A DNA stretch of 64,000 nt from Aeromonas encheleia (GTDB taxonomy: Bacteria; Pseudomonadota; Gammaproteobacteria; Enterobacterales; Aeromonadaceae): NCBI RefSeq assembly GCF_900637545.1, contig NZ_LR134376.1:2127001-2191000 (forward strand), written 5' to 3'. Numbering within the stretch: the first letter of the stretch is position 1; the number at the start of each line of letters is the position of its first letter. The notes beneath the pieces are model-generated. The model was given only the letters and a program-made list of their open reading frames with translations. It was not told where the DNA came from and made no database searches. The position numbers and the translations under genes were made by a program. Below are positions 7,570 to 16,319 of this stretch, one piece after another.

Positions 7570-8232
7570 TCACGCTATCCAGTTGGCCAAGGTGGCGGCA
7601 TCCAGCTCGGCCAGCGATCGCAGCTGGTGATCGGCGATGGCGAGACGGGGATCTCCCACCAGTGCCGGGTCCGGTACGATCAGCGCCTGCATGGAGGCCG
7701 CCTTGGCCGCCAGCAGACCGGTGAAGCTGTCCTCGATGGCGAGGCAATGCACCGGCAGGACCCCGAGCTTCTCGGCCGCATGGATGTAGACATCCGGGTG
7801 GGGCTTGCCGAAGCGCTCCACCTCGGCGGAGTGGACCGCGAGGAAGCGATCCTTGATGCCGAGCTTGCCGAGCACCGCCTCCACCATGTTGAAGGGGGAG
7901 GAGGTGGCCAGTCCTATCTTGAGCCCCTGCGCCTCGATCAGGGTCAGTGCCGCCAGCACCCCCTCCTTGGCCTCGCCCTCCTGCAAGATGAGTGCGATGA
8001 CCCGATCCAGGATGCGCTGCACCACCTCCTCCTGGCTGGGGCCGCTCCAGGGGCGCAGCCGATACCAGTGCGCCACCAGCTGATCGATGCGTACCCCTAT
8101 GGTGGAGTGGCAATCCTCTTCCGTGTGGGGGTGGCCCAGTTCGGAGAACACGGCCATCTGGGCCCGTTGCCAAAAGGGTTCAGAATCGATCAGAACACCA
8201 TCCATATCGAAGATCACGGCAGCTAACATCAT
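7570..8232 (-). CDS. hxpB: HAD-family hexitol phosphatase
   Basis: HAD superfamily phosphatase of the HxpB/YniC type (2-deoxyglucose-6-phosphate and hexitol-phosphate hydrolysis in E. coli). About 220 residues, as expected. Motif I is FDMDGVLIDSEP at residue 8, motif II is LATSSP near 108, the lysine of motif III lies in FGKPHPDVY near 141 and motif IV is LAIEDS near 165. Two ATG codons are adjacent (8232 and 8229); AGGAG is better spaced for the second. The last 33 codons are also present as tandem partial copies downstream. It lies downstream of purT, separated by a terminator. Confidence 0.9.
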   Translation of the reverse strand: MMLAAVIFDMDGVLIDSEPFWQRAQMAVFSELGHPHTEEDCHSTIGVRIDQLVAHWYRLRPWSGPSQEEVVQRILDRVIALILQEGEAKEGVLAALTLIEAQGLKIGLATSSPFNMVEAVLGKLGIKDRFLAVHSAEVERFGKPHPDVYIHAAEKLGVLPVHCLAIEDSFTGLLAAKAASMQALIVPDPALVGDPRLAIADHQLRSLAELDAATLANWIA

Positions 8233-8282
8233 CTACTCCTGACTAAATTGAACTCTGGATTATAAGCCGGCCGCAGAAATGC

Positions 8283-8306
8283 AAAAGGGGCATTTCGATG
8301 CCCCTT
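8283..8306 (-). terminator. Terminator of purT
   Basis: 9-bp stem AAGGGGCAT / ATGCCCCTT with a 4-base loop and four T on the minus strand, between purT and hxpB. Confidence 0.8.
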
Positions 8307-8334
8307 GCGCCCGATCATGCCGGCGTGGCTTTCC

Positions 8335-9513
8335 CTAGAAGATCACCTCGACCCTGGCGGCGACGGCCTTGGCCCGCTCGACCGCCTCGTCACAGTGCTG
8401 ACCACGGGCCAGTGCCACCCCGAGCCGGCGGCGACCGGCGATCTCGGGCTTGCCGAACAGTCGCAGCTGGGCACCCGGCACCAGAGACAGCGCCTCGCCA
8501 ATCCCCTGATAGCGAAGGTCCTGGCTGTGGCCCTCCCGCAGCACCACGGCGGAGGCGCTCGGCCCGAACGGTGTGATGGTGCCGATGGGCAAGCCCAGGA
8601 TGGCGCGCACGTGCAGGGCAAACTCGGAGAGATCCTGGGAGATCAGGGTCACCATGCCGGTGTCGTGGGGGCGAGGGGAGACCTCGCTGAACCAGACGTT
8701 TTCCCCCTGGACGAACAGCTCGACCCCGAACAGGCCGTAGCCGCCGAGCGCCTCGACCACCTTGGCTGCGACCTCTTTGGATCGGGCCAGCGCCAGCTCG
8801 CTCATCTGCTGGGGCTGCCAGGACTCGCGGTAGTCGCCATCCTCCTGGCGGTGGCCGATGGGATCGCAGAAGTGGATGCCATCCACGGCGCGGATCGTGA
8901 GCAGGGTGATCTCGTAGTCAAAGGGCACAAAGCCCTCGACGATCACCTTGCCACGGCCGGCGCGGCCACCCTCCTGGGCATAGGTCCAGCTCTCGCCGAG
9001 CTTGGCGAGGTCGCGCAGCAGGCTCTGGCCCTTGCCGGACGAACTCATCACGGGTTTCACCACGCAAGGCAGGCCGATGGCCTGGACCGCGGCGACAAAC
9101 TCCTCCTGGCTCTGGGCGAATCGATAGGAGGAGGTGGGCAGACCCAGCTCCTCGGCGGCGAGGCGGCGGATCCCCTCCCGGTTCATGGTGAGCTGGGTGG
9201 CACGGGCGTTGGGCACGACCCTGACCCCTTCCTGCTCAAGCTGTGCCAGGGTATCGGTGGCGATGGCTTCAATCTCGGGGATGATGAGATCGGGTTTGAC
9301 CTCGGCCACCAGGGCGCGCAGGGCGTCGCCATCGAGCATGTCCAGCACATGGGAGGCGTGGGCCACCTGCATGGCGGGGGCGTGGGGGTAGCGGTCGGCG
9401 GCGATCACCTCGATCCCGAACCGTTGCAGCTCGATGGCCACTTCCTTGCCGAGTTCCCCTGAGCCAAGCAGCAGGGCGCGGGTGGCGCCGGGGCGGGTAG
9501 CGGTTCCAAACAT
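8335..9513 (-). CDS. purT: Formate-dependent phosphoribosylglycinamide formyltransferase
   Basis: ATP-grasp enzyme that makes formyl-GAR from GAR, formate and ATP, the folate-independent route of the third step of purine synthesis. 392 residues (E. coli 392). N-terminal nucleotide-binding motif [15 protein letters not shown], glycine loop SSSGKGQS near residue 150 and GVELFV...[12 protein letters not shown], the metal-binding part of the ATP-grasp domain. The start at 9513 is set by AGGAGA eight bases upstream. No PurR box was found in the 70 bases upstream. Confidence 0.96.
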   Translation of the reverse strand: MFGTATRPGATRALLLGSGELGKEVAIELQRFGIEVIAADRYPHAPAMQVAHASHVLDMLDGDALRALVAEVKPDLIIPEIEAIATDTLAQLEQEGVRVVPNARATQLTMNREGIRRLAAEELGLPTSSYRFAQSQEEFVAAVQAIGLPCVVKPVMSSSGKGQSLLRDLAKLGESWTYAQEGGRAGRGKVIVEGFVPFDYEITLLTIRAVDGIHFCDPIGHRQEDGDYRESWQPQQMSELALARSKEVAAKVVEALGGYGLFGVELFVQGENVWFSEVSPRPHDTGMVTLISQDLSEFALHVRAILGLPIGTITPFGPSASAVVLREGHSQDLRYQGIGEALSLVPGAQLRLFGKPEIAGRRRLGVALARGQHCDEAVERAKAVAARVEVIF

Positions 9514-9558
9514 GTGATCTCTCCTGAAGTCGATGTGGTTGATGGCCAAGAGTTAGAC

Positions 9559-9586
9559 AAAAAAAGAGGCACGCATGGCGTACCTC
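9559..9586 (-). terminator. Terminator overlapping the end of the EamA gene
   Basis: 9-bp stem GAGGTACGC / GCGTGCCTC (one mismatch) with CAT loop, then a run of T on the minus strand. It overlaps the stop codon of the transporter gene and separates it from purT. Confidence 0.8.
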
Positions 9587-10475
9587 AGGAAACGGATCTG
9601 TGGGCACGCTGCTCCAGATGGGTCAGCAGCGTGATGGCGCCAATGATGATGGCGGCGCCCAGCCACAATCGGCCGGGGGGCGCCCAGCCAAACACCAGCC
9701 AGCCTGCCAGCACGTTCATCGGCAATTTGGCAAAGTCGAACGGCTGCACGAAGGAGGCCTCGGCCACGCTGTAGGCGCGGGCGATGGACATCTGGGCCAG
9801 CGCCGAGAGTACGCCGGAGGCCGCCACCAGCAGCCACTGGGTTTCGCTCGGCCACTGCCATTCCGGCAGGGCCAGCATGGCGTTGAACGGGGTGCTGAAG
9901 ATGAGCAGGTAGACCACTATGGTGTGGGACGACTCGCTCGCCGCCTGGTAGCGCACCAGCAGGGAGTAGCCGGCCCAGAACAGCGCGGCCGCCACCGGCA
10001 GCAAGGAGGCCCAGCTGAAGTCGTCGGTCCAGGGAGCCAGGATCAGCATGGCGCCGACAAAGCCCGCCAGGGTGGCCAGGATGCGCGCCCGGCTCACCTG
10101 CTCCTTGAGCAGCAGGGCAGACCCCAGGGTGGCAAACAGCGGGGAGGTCATCAGGAGCGCTATGCCCTGCCAGATGGGCACGGGCACCGCCAGCGCCCAG
10201 AGCCAGAACTGGATACCGACGACGGCGAGCAGGACGCGCAGCAGGTGCAACCGCAGCTGGTTGGTCATCAGGGATTGGCGCAGGCCATGGCGGATCAGCC
10301 AGGGCAGCAGACAGATCAGGGCAACCAGGTACTGATGAAAGGCGACCTGGGTCGAGGGGAGGCCGAGCTTGAAGCTGACATACTGGCTCAGGCTGTTGAC
10401 GGCGGCGAAGCAGAGACCTGCCACCATCATCCAGATTGCGCCGGCAAAGGGGGAGTGCCTGCGGGAGGGTTCCAT
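9585..10475 (-). CDS. EamA/DMT-family transporter
   Basis: Inner-membrane protein of the drug/metabolite transporter superfamily, about 296 residues with ten hydrophobic segments in two EamA repeats. The first repeat carries GLCFAAVNSLSQY; the second ends with PLxxLAGWLVFGW-like sequence (residues FAKLPMNVLAGWLVFGWAP). The substrate cannot be told from sequence. I prefer the ATG at 10475 (MEPSRRHSP), which leaves a short cytoplasmic tail before helix 1; an ATG at 10535 would add 20 residues. Neither has a strong ribosome binding site. It is divergent from azoR. Confidence 0.85.
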   Translation of the reverse strand: MEPSRRHSPFAGAIWMMVAGLCFAAVNSLSQYVSFKLGLPSTQVAFHQYLVALICLLPWLIRHGLRQSLMTNQLRLHLLRVLLAVVGIQFWLWALAVPVPIWQGIALLMTSPLFATLGSALLLKEQVSRARILATLAGFVGAMLILAPWTDDFSWASLLPVAAALFWAGYSLLVRYQAASESSHTIVVYLLIFSTPFNAMLALPEWQWPSETQWLLVAASGVLSALAQMSIARAYSVAEASFVQPFDFAKLPMNVLAGWLVFGWAPPGRLWLGAAIIIGAITLLTHLEQRAHRSVS

Positions 10476-10658
10476 GGGATCCGGGTCGCTGAAAAAAGTG
10501 CGGCAAATCATAACGGCAATCGTTTGTTCTGCCAAGGGTGGGGCGCGAGGTCATCGCCCCCTTGGCGATGAAATGAACAATCGTCAAAAATTTTGAATAA
10601 CTTGAGCATCTATTTTCGCTATCAGGCTTGTAGCTCAATGTTTATAGTGACCTCCATC

Positions 10659-10673
10659 GACAGTCGTACTGTC
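10659..10673. promoter_or_regulatory. Palindromic operator candidate upstream of azoR
   Basis: GACAGT-CGT-ACTGTC, a perfect 15-bp palindrome lying 11 bp after a TATAGT -10-like box (10643-10648) and 28 bp before the azoR start. Its place over the transcription start suggests a repressor site. Confidence 0.45.
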
Positions 10674-10700
10674 CAACTGACAACCAAATGGAGCGTTACC

Positions 10701-11288
10701 ATGGCCAATATCCTCGTACTCAAGTCCAGCATCCTGGGTCAATACTCTCAGTCCAACGCCCTGATCGACGGCTTCCTTGCCGATCACCAGGATGACAGCG
10801 TCACCGTACGTGACCTGGCCACCCTCAATCTGCCGGTGCTGGATGGCGAGCTGGCCCTGGGTCTGCGTGGTGGTGAGAACCTGAGCGAGCGTCAGCTGGC
10901 CGTGCTGGCACAGTCCGATGAGCTGGTTGCCGAGTTGAAGGCGAGCGATCTGGTGGTGATTGCCGCCCCCATGTACAACTTCAACATCCCGACCCAACTG
11001 AAGAACTGGATTGACCTGGTGGCCCGTGCCGGCGTGACCTTCCGCTACACCGAGACCGGCCCGGTCGGCCTGGTGGAAAACACCCGCGCCCTGGTGATCA
11101 GCCCCCGTGGCGGCATGCACGTCGGCAGCGCCACCGATCTGGTGACCCCTTACATGCGCACCGTGCTCGGCTTCATCGGCATCAACGAGGTAGACTTCAT
11201 CTACGCCGAAGGCATGGGCATGGGCCCGGACGCTCAGGCCAAGGGCCTGGAGCAGGCGAAAGAGCAGCTGGAAACTCTGGCGATCTGA
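10701..11288 (+). CDS. azoR: FMN-dependent NADH-azoreductase
   Basis: Flavodoxin-fold NAD(P)H quinone and azo reductase, about 195 residues (E. coli AzoR 201). N-terminal [16 protein letters not shown] forms the FMN phosphate loop; [16 protein letters not shown] (about residue 94) and SPRGGM (about 138) are conserved flavin and substrate contacts. It likely protects against quinones and thiol stress. The start at 10701 follows TGGAG at a good distance; an upstream ATG at 10593 leads through the promoter region and is rejected. Single-gene unit with its own terminator. Confidence 0.94.
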   Translation: MANILVLKSSILGQYSQSNALIDGFLADHQDDSVTVRDLATLNLPVLDGELALGLRGGENLSERQLAVLAQSDELVAELKASDLVVIAAPMYNFNIPTQLKNWIDLVARAGVTFRYTETGPVGLVENTRALVISPRGGMHVGSATDLVTPYMRTVLGFIGINEVDFIYAEGMGMGPDAQAKGLEQAKEQLETLAI

Positions 11289-11328
11289 TAAGACTCTTCG
11301 GTGTGTCACACACCGGATGCCGCTAAAC

Positions 11329-11362
11329 AACAACGCAGCCTGATGGCTGCGTTGTTGTTTCT
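11329..11362 (+). terminator. Terminator of azoR
   Basis: Perfect 12-bp stem AACAACGCAGCC / GGCTGCGTTGTT with TGAT loop, followed by GTTT. Confidence 0.85.
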
Positions 11363-11391
11363 GGAAGGCGAAGAAGAAGAATGTAGAGGGC

Positions 11392-11568
11392 TCAATCCCA
11401 GATGAAGCGGCGACAGCCGCTGCCGACCATCAGGCACACCGCCACCAGTGAGCCCAGCAACAGGCAGCTGAGCCACTGCTCGGCACTCTCGGGCAGATGA
11501 GGGGAGAAGAGGCTGATCATGAAGATGGCGCTGAGGATGATCAGGCTGGTCTGTCGGGTCAGGATCAT
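11392..11568 (-). CDS. Small membrane protein, 58 residues
   Basis: Reads MILTRQTSLIILSAIFMISL, then a polar turn (SPHLPESAEQ), then a second hydrophobic stretch (CLLLGSLVAVCLMVGSG) and ends CRRFIWD. So two likely membrane helices in a hairpin. AAGGA lies five bases before the ATG. No family recognised. It lies between azoR (rightward) and the MarR unit, on the minus strand; codon use is like that of its neighbours. Confidence 0.55.
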   Translation of the reverse strand: MILTRQTSLIILSAIFMISLFSPHLPESAEQWLSCLLLGSLVAVCLMVGSGCRRFIWD

Positions 11569-11727
11569 AGTGTCGTCCTTGGCTATGAGGTCTCAGGTAA
11601 GGCTAGTCCCCCTGTATGACAACCTGATGTATCCGTACCTCAGGTTTTGGTCGATGCGGGGTTGCTCTCACCTTAGCAGCTTTTGCCGCCAGAGCCAGCC
11701 CCCTGCGACAGCTTGTGATCCGGATCC

Positions 11728-11916
11728 CTATCTGAACTGCTTCTGATCCGGCCGATAGTGAAAATCGGCGCTGGCGAGGCGGGCGATCAGCGCCGCCTGA
11801 TCGAGATCCTGCGCCTTGCAGAGATCGTCAAGATCATCGTAACGATCACGCAGCTGCATGTTGACCAAGCTCAGCAGCATGTTGACGTCCATGGTGGTGA
11901 AGTTGTTCAGATTCAT
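11728..11916 (-). CDS. DUF4250 protein
   Basis: 62-residue protein matching the DUF4250 pattern: MNLNNFTTMD, then MLLSLVNMQLRDRYDDLDDLC and DQAALIARL. Function unknown. Its ATG overlaps the TGA of the MarR gene (ATGA), so the two are translationally coupled and this is probably the second gene of that operon. Confidence 0.8.
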   Translation of the reverse strand: MNLNNFTTMDVNMLLSLVNMQLRDRYDDLDDLCKAQDLDQAALIARLASADFHYRPDQKQFR

Positions 11917-12383
11917 GGCTGTTGCTCATTGTCCAGCAGGTGCAGTTGTTCGATGGCATCGCTGACACTCTGCAGATGCAGTCGAATGGTCTGGCGCGCC
12001 TCGCTCGGCAGATAGTCGGTGAGGGTGTGTTGCCAGCTGCCCGCTTCGGTCTTGAGCTGCTGGAACAGCGTGAGCCCCGCCGGGGTGAAGGAGACCAGAC
12101 TGATCCGCTTGTCCTGGGGGCTGCTCTCGGTGAACAGTATCCCTTTCTCCACCAGGCGGTGGATCTCGCGGGAGATCCGCACCTTGTCCATCCCGCTCGC
12201 CTCCACCAGCTCCTTCTGGCTGATGGGGTAGTTGGGACCGAGCACCATCATCAGGCGCCATTGGGGCACCGTCAGCTGGTAACGTTGTTGGTAAAACTGT
12301 TCAAAGGTGTCGCGCACCATCTCAGCGGCATGCACCAGCTGATAAGGGGGGTAGTGTGCGAGCAGCTCTATGATCTTTGACAT
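11913..12383 (-). CDS. MarR-family transcriptional regulator
   Basis: 156-residue winged-helix regulator. The core is VPQWRLMMVLG, then the helix-turn-helix ISQKELVEASGMDKVRISREIHRL (about residues 50-75) and the wing ESSPQDKRISLVSFTPAG. The start at 12383 follows AGGATG; an ATG at 12455 would add 24 residues without similarity. Its target is not evident: the only co-transcribed gene is DUF4250. Confidence 0.88.
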   Translation of the reverse strand: MSKIIELLAHYPPYQLVHAAEMVRDTFEQFYQQRYQLTVPQWRLMMVLGPNYPISQKELVEASGMDKVRISREIHRLVEKGILFTESSPQDKRISLVSFTPAGLTLFQQLKTEAGSWQHTLTDYLPSEARQTIRLHLQSVSDAIEQLHLLDNEQQP

Positions 12384-12533
12384 ATGACATCCTGCTGTGA
12401 CGGCTGCATCGGGTGCAGTTTCTCTTGATACTTTGACCTTGATGATACGTAACACAAGGACATTTGTCTGAACAAGTACCAGAGAAATGTGCGGTCGCGC
12501 ACGTGTTCTGTTTCACCCGGGTCTGTTCGAGGC

Positions 12534-13766
12534 TTAGTTTGCCTTGGTGACGGCGTGTTTACGTAACCAGATCAAGGCATTGTGGTCGAGCCAGGCCTCG
12601 CGACTCTGCAGCGTATAGAGCGCCGCCTCATCGCGACTGCCCGCCTGCCAGTGGCTGGGCTCCTGCCTTGGCAGCTTGCGCTGACCCAGCAGACAGGCCG
12701 GCACATGGGGGTTGGCCGCGAGGGCGGCGACCAGATGGGGACGGGCCGCCTCGCTTCCCTCGCAGACAAACACCATCAGCGCCCGGTTGTAGAGCAGCCA
12801 GCTGGAGGCCTCATCGAAGCGCAGCAGCAGGGCGCGCAGGGCGGCCCAATCCCCCAGCCTGGCATAGAGGCTGGAGAGGGGATGACGACAGCCCGGCTCA
12901 TCGGCCTGGCACAGGCGCAGCAGGGCCAGGTACTGCTCCCTTGCTTGCGCCAGCTGCCCCAGTCGCAGCAGGCAGTCGGCCCGACCGGCCCTGGCCGCCA
13001 GCAGGGGACGCGCCTCCGCTGCGCCCCAGCCATGGCCCTCATGCTGCTGCCAGAAGGCCTCATCGAGCAGCGGGGCGGCATCGTCAATCACCTTGTCAAA
13101 CCAGCCGAGGCGATCCTGGGGGTCGCGGCAGGCATCGGCCAACTCGAACCACTGCTGCCATTGCTGACTCTGCTCGGTGTTGAGCGCTTCCTGGGCGGGT
13201 GGTGTCGCCTCATCTTCATCCAACTGCAGCAACCGGTTGAGGGCCGTCTTCATCTGCTGGCGCTGGCGCTTGCAAAACGCCATGAAAGGCAGCTCGCTGG
13301 CCGCGGCCTGATGCAGCATCCGGGCCATGGGCCTGTCACGAAACAGGCAGAGCTCGGCGGCGAGGCTGAAACGCTGCTGGGTGACGGGATCGTTCAGATC
13401 CTGAGGGGGGGGCCAGCGGGTGACGCCCTGGCTGAAGCCGTAACTCCACTGGCCGAGGGGGTGGCTCTGCGCGAACACCTGCTCCGGCGTCTCATTGGAG
13501 AGGCGGCATTGGCTTGGCAGCGCGAGCTGGGCGGCGTCGGCCTGGGCCTCCAGCTCGCCGATGAGGTGCCGTAGCGCCGCCGCACTCTCCTCATCCAGCT
13601 CGACTTCATGGGACAACAGACCGGTCAGCGGTGCCTGCCAGTCGGGGGCCTGCGGCCCCGCCAGACGGGCACAGAGAAAGCCGTGCAGGGCCGGGTAGCT
13701 CATGTCCTGTCCGCTGTGGTGCTGGATCCATTGATTGAGATGACGGGTTCGAGTGGCTGGATTCAT
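12534..13766 (-). CDS. YecA-like (UPF0149) protein with helical repeats
   Basis: 410 residues. The N-terminus (residues 1-90, with MSYPALHGFLCARLAGP) is a UPF0149/YgfB-YecA type domain; the rest is helical and rich in Leu, Ala and Gln, with TPR-like helix pairs such as LLAARAGRADCLLRLGQLAQ near 255 and LLYNRALMVFVCEG near 325. No catalytic motif is seen. Unknown function, probably a scaffold or binding protein. AGAGGAAG precedes the ATG. It is divergent from the CvfB gene. Confidence 0.75.
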   Translation of the reverse strand: MNPATRTRHLNQWIQHHSGQDMSYPALHGFLCARLAGPQAPDWQAPLTGLLSHEVELDEESAAALRHLIGELEAQADAAQLALPSQCRLSNETPEQVFAQSHPLGQWSYGFSQGVTRWPPPQDLNDPVTQQRFSLAAELCLFRDRPMARMLHQAAASELPFMAFCKRQRQQMKTALNRLLQLDEDEATPPAQEALNTEQSQQWQQWFELADACRDPQDRLGWFDKVIDDAAPLLDEAFWQQHEGHGWGAAEARPLLAARAGRADCLLRLGQLAQAREQYLALLRLCQADEPGCRHPLSSLYARLGDWAALRALLLRFDEASSWLLYNRALMVFVCEGSEAARPHLVAALAANPHVPACLLGQRKLPRQEPSHWQAGSRDEAALYTLQSREAWLDHNALIWLRKHAVTKAN

Positions 13767-14055
13767 CGACGCTTCCTCTGGATTTAACGGCGGCGCAGTC
13801 TACCCAAAAATGGGGTCAAATGCAGCAAATCGGCAGCCGAATGCCGATAATATCGCCAACCGGGGGCCGGTTTGACGCGAAAAACGTGCGCGGGATCGGG
13901 CAAGGGGCTAGGTCCTGTCACGGCTCTGAGGTAACATGCGCGCCTGCATGAGAAATGAAGCTGGCTGTCATCGTCCACGGGATGACAGGGGCAATGCGCA
14001 TCTATTTACGGGCACGAAATGCGGGCCCATCCGGATATTGAAAGAAGAGATCACC

Positions 14056-14916
14056 ATGTTACAGATTGGCAAGATGAACACCCTCACCGTCGTTGAACTC
14101 GAAGATCGTGGCGCCTGGCTCGCCGCGGGCGAATATGGCGAACTGCTGCTGCCCAAGCGCCAGTTGCCGGAGGGCGTTGCCGAGGAGGGCGAGGTGTCCG
14201 TGTTCCTCTATCTGGACGCCGATTGCGAGCCGGTGATCACCACCGACAAGCCGTTTGCCATGGTGGGCGACATCGTCGGCCTCAAGGTGGTCAACGCCAA
14301 CAAGATCGGTGCCTTCCTCGACTGGGGCATGAAGAAGGATCTGTTCGTGCCAAGCCGCGAGCAGAACAAGCCGATGCAGGTGGGTCACGTCTATCTGGTG
14401 CACCTGATGCTGGACAACGAGGGGCGCATGGTGGGCACCAGCCGCCTCGAGCGCTTCCTCAGCACCGATCTGCCTCCCTTCAAGGCCGGTGACGAGGTGA
14501 CCGCCCTGCCGGGCGAGCATACCCCCCTCGGCATCAAGGCGATCGTCAACGGCCAGTATTCCGGCATGCTGTTCAAGAATGAGGTGTTCGGCCGGCTGAT
14601 GACGGGCCGGCCGCTGACGGCCTGGGTCAAACAGGTGCGTGAGGATGGCAAGCTGGACCTGACCCTGCAAAAGCCGGGGCTGGATCGGATGGATGATGCC
14701 GGTGGCCGTATCCTCACCCGTCTGCAGAAGCAGGGTGGCAGCCTGGCGGTGGGGGACAAGAGCGAACCCGAGCTCATCTACAAGATGTTCAACATGAGCA
14801 AGGGCACCTTCAAGAAGGCCATCGGCGGCCTCTACAAGCAGGGCAAGATCGTTATCGAAGACAACTGCATTACGCTAGTCGCGGCAGAGACCACATCGGC
14901 GCCGGACGGCGAATAA
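14056..14916 (+). CDS. CvfB family S1-like RNA-binding protein
   Basis: 286 residues. Three S1-like OB-fold segments: residues 1-65, 66-130 (VGDIVGLKVVNANKIGAFLDWG...KDLFVPSREQ, clearly S1-like) and 140-215, followed by a winged helix (ELIYKMFNMSKGTFKKAIGGLYKQG, about 238-262). This is the architecture of conserved virulence factor B / YitL. It probably binds RNA; its exact role is not known in this group. The start at 14056 is preceded by AGAAGAGATCACC. The next gene starts directly at its stop codon. Confidence 0.88.
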   Translation: MLQIGKMNTLTVVELEDRGAWLAAGEYGELLLPKRQLPEGVAEEGEVSVFLYLDADCEPVITTDKPFAMVGDIVGLKVVNANKIGAFLDWGMKKDLFVPSREQNKPMQVGHVYLVHLMLDNEGRMVGTSRLERFLSTDLPPFKAGDEVTALPGEHTPLGIKAIVNGQYSGMLFKNEVFGRLMTGRPLTAWVKQVREDGKLDLTLQKPGLDRMDDAGGRILTRLQKQGGSLAVGDKSEPELIYKMFNMSKGTFKKAIGGLYKQGKIVIEDNCITLVAAETTSAPDGE

Positions 14917-15228
14917 GTGCCGAGTCCCTGCATCGGCCACTGCCAGGCCAAGGACGGGCTCTGCCTCGGTTGCGGCCGCACCCTGACCGAGATCGGCCAC
15001 TGGTCAGCCATGGACGGCGACGCCCAGCTGGCGCGCATGGCCGAGCTGGATGGCACCCGCAGCACCCATCGCTGTCCGGGCTGCGGTGAACCGGCCTTCT
15101 GCGCCGTGTCAGCCGGCGAGAGCATCTCGGCGTGCTGGTGCAGCCAGTTGCCCGCCTTGCCCATGAGCGAGGCGAGCGCCTGCTGGTGCCGCCGCTGTCT
15201 GGCCAAGGCGATCACCGCGCGGCCATGA
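14917..15228 (+). CDS. DUF1289 plus cysteine-rich CWC fusion protein
   Basis: 103 residues starting with GTG right after the TAA of the CvfB gene, so translation is coupled. Residues 1-45 are a DUF1289 domain (PCIGHCQAKDGLCLGCGRTL...IGHWSAM). Residues 52-100 are a CWC-type cysteine-rich domain with CPGCG, ACWC and CWCRRC. With more than ten cysteines in 103 residues it probably binds zinc or an iron-sulfur cluster. Function unknown. Confidence 0.8.
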   Translation: MPSPCIGHCQAKDGLCLGCGRTLTEIGHWSAMDGDAQLARMAELDGTRSTHRCPGCGEPAFCAVSAGESISACWCSQLPALPMSEASACWCRRCLAKAITARP

Positions 15229-15255
15229 ACGGGGATGTCTAACATCAGAAACGAG

Positions 15256-15283
15256 AAAGGCGCCTATATGGCGCCTTTCTTAT
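15256..15283. terminator. Terminator interrupted by the IS element
   Basis: AAAGGCGCC / GGCGCCTTT stem with TATAT loop. The T-rich tail TTTCTTAT is the IS target and is duplicated on both sides of the element. Before insertion this would have served both the CvfB operon and the convergent DUF440 gene. Confidence 0.75.
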
Positions 15284-16315
15284 GGCGCTGTCCCAATTAC
15301 ATGTTGAAAGGCTAACCTTGAAGTAGGTCATCACCCTGAGGGCCGTCGTCATGGATACCCAAGCCTTTCAACACCTGCTGTCTCTCTTCCCACAGCTCAC
15401 TTTGCGCCAGCGCCGTCTCGCAGAGCAGGAACTCACAATCCCCCATCTCATCACCTCGCTTGCCGCTCAACTCCCTGCTTGCCGATGTTGCCCCCACTGT
15501 CAGGCCGAGGCCGCGCAATTGGCCCCCTGGGGTTGGAGCCGAGGACTGCGCCGTTATCGCTGCAAGCAGTGTCAGCGCACCAGTTCCGTCCTGACCAAGA
15601 CGCCCATGACCAGACTGCGCAAGGCCCAATGCTGGGAGGACTACGCCCAGGCACTCATCGACGGGCTTACCGTCCGACAAGCCGCCCTCCGCTGCGGGGT
15701 CTGCAAAAACACCGCCTTCTTGTGGCGTCACCGTTTCCTGAAAGCCATGGCAACCCATCAGGCGGTACGGGAAGAGGGTATCGTCGAGGTCGATGAAACC
15801 TTCTTCCTGGAATCGTTCAAGGGGCAACGTGGATTACCCCGTCCGGCCCGCCGCCGTGGTGGCAAAGGCCGCACTCGTGGCACAGGGCCGGATTACATCC
15901 CAGTGATGGTGGTGCAGGACAGAGCTGGCCATCTGGCCGACTTCCAGCTGGAGCGGCTGGATGCCAGGACCGTCAGGACGGTGCTGCAGCCGCTAGTCGC
16001 GCCGGATGCGGTGCTCTGCAGCGATGGTGCTGGGGTGTATGCCAGTTTCAGCAAGTCGCAGGGCATGACCCACCAAGTGGTGCACAACCGTGCGGGAGGG
16101 CGAGTGGTGGGGGCGTATCACATCCAGCATGTGAATGGTTACCACCGGCGGTTGAAGGAGTGGATGGAACTGTTCCATGGGGTAGCGACCCACTATCTGA
16201 GGAATTATCTGGGCTGGCGTAGGATGCTGGAACGTTATGGGCAGGAAGTGGATGTTCCACATTGCTTGCATGAGGCGCTGGGGCGCCCCATGCAACACGT
16301 AATTGGGACATAGCC
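15284..16315 (+). mobile_element. IS1595-family insertion sequence, intact
   Basis: 1,032 bp. The terminal inverted repeats match over about 23 bp: the left end reads GGCGCTGTCCCAATTACATG, the right end (reverse complement) GGCTATGTCCCAATTACGTG. An 8-bp target duplication TTTCTTAT is present at 15276-15283 and 16316-16323, the length expected for IS1595. One complete transposase gene. Identical flanks and an open frame point to a recent insertion. Confidence 0.93.
15351..16313 (+). CDS. IS1595-family transposase
   Basis: 320 residues. An N-terminal zinc ribbon (CRCCPHC at about 47 and YRCKQCQ at about 68), a helix-turn-helix-like part ([23 protein letters not shown]) and an ISXO2-like DDE-type catalytic domain: VEVDETFF (about 145), LCSDGAGVY (about 223) and [12 protein letters not shown] (about 257), giving the D-D-N/K set typical of this family. 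The stop codon lies in the right terminal repeat. Confidence 0.94.
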   Translation: MDTQAFQHLLSLFPQLTLRQRRLAEQELTIPHLITSLAAQLPACRCCPHCQAEAAQLAPWGWSRGLRRYRCKQCQRTSSVLTKTPMTRLRKAQCWEDYAQALIDGLTVRQAALRCGVCKNTAFLWRHRFLKAMATHQAVREEGIVEVDETFFLESFKGQRGLPRPARRRGGKGRTRGTGPDYIPVMVVQDRAGHLADFQLERLDARTVRTVLQPLVAPDAVLCSDGAGVYASFSKSQGMTHQVVHNRAGGRVVGAYHIQHVNGYHRRLKEWMELFHGVATHYLRNYLGWRRMLERYGQEVDVPHCLHEALGRPMQHVIGT

Positions 16316-16319
16316 TTTC

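Noticed and set aside
7071..7668. CRISPR array
   Set aside because: The units are 130 bp long without spacers and derive from a neighbouring gene; no cas genes are present.
7117..7724. Rightward open frames of 115-127 codons across the repeat array
   Set aside because: They are shifted copies of one repeat unit, lack ribosome binding sites and run antisense to the hxpB-derived sequence.
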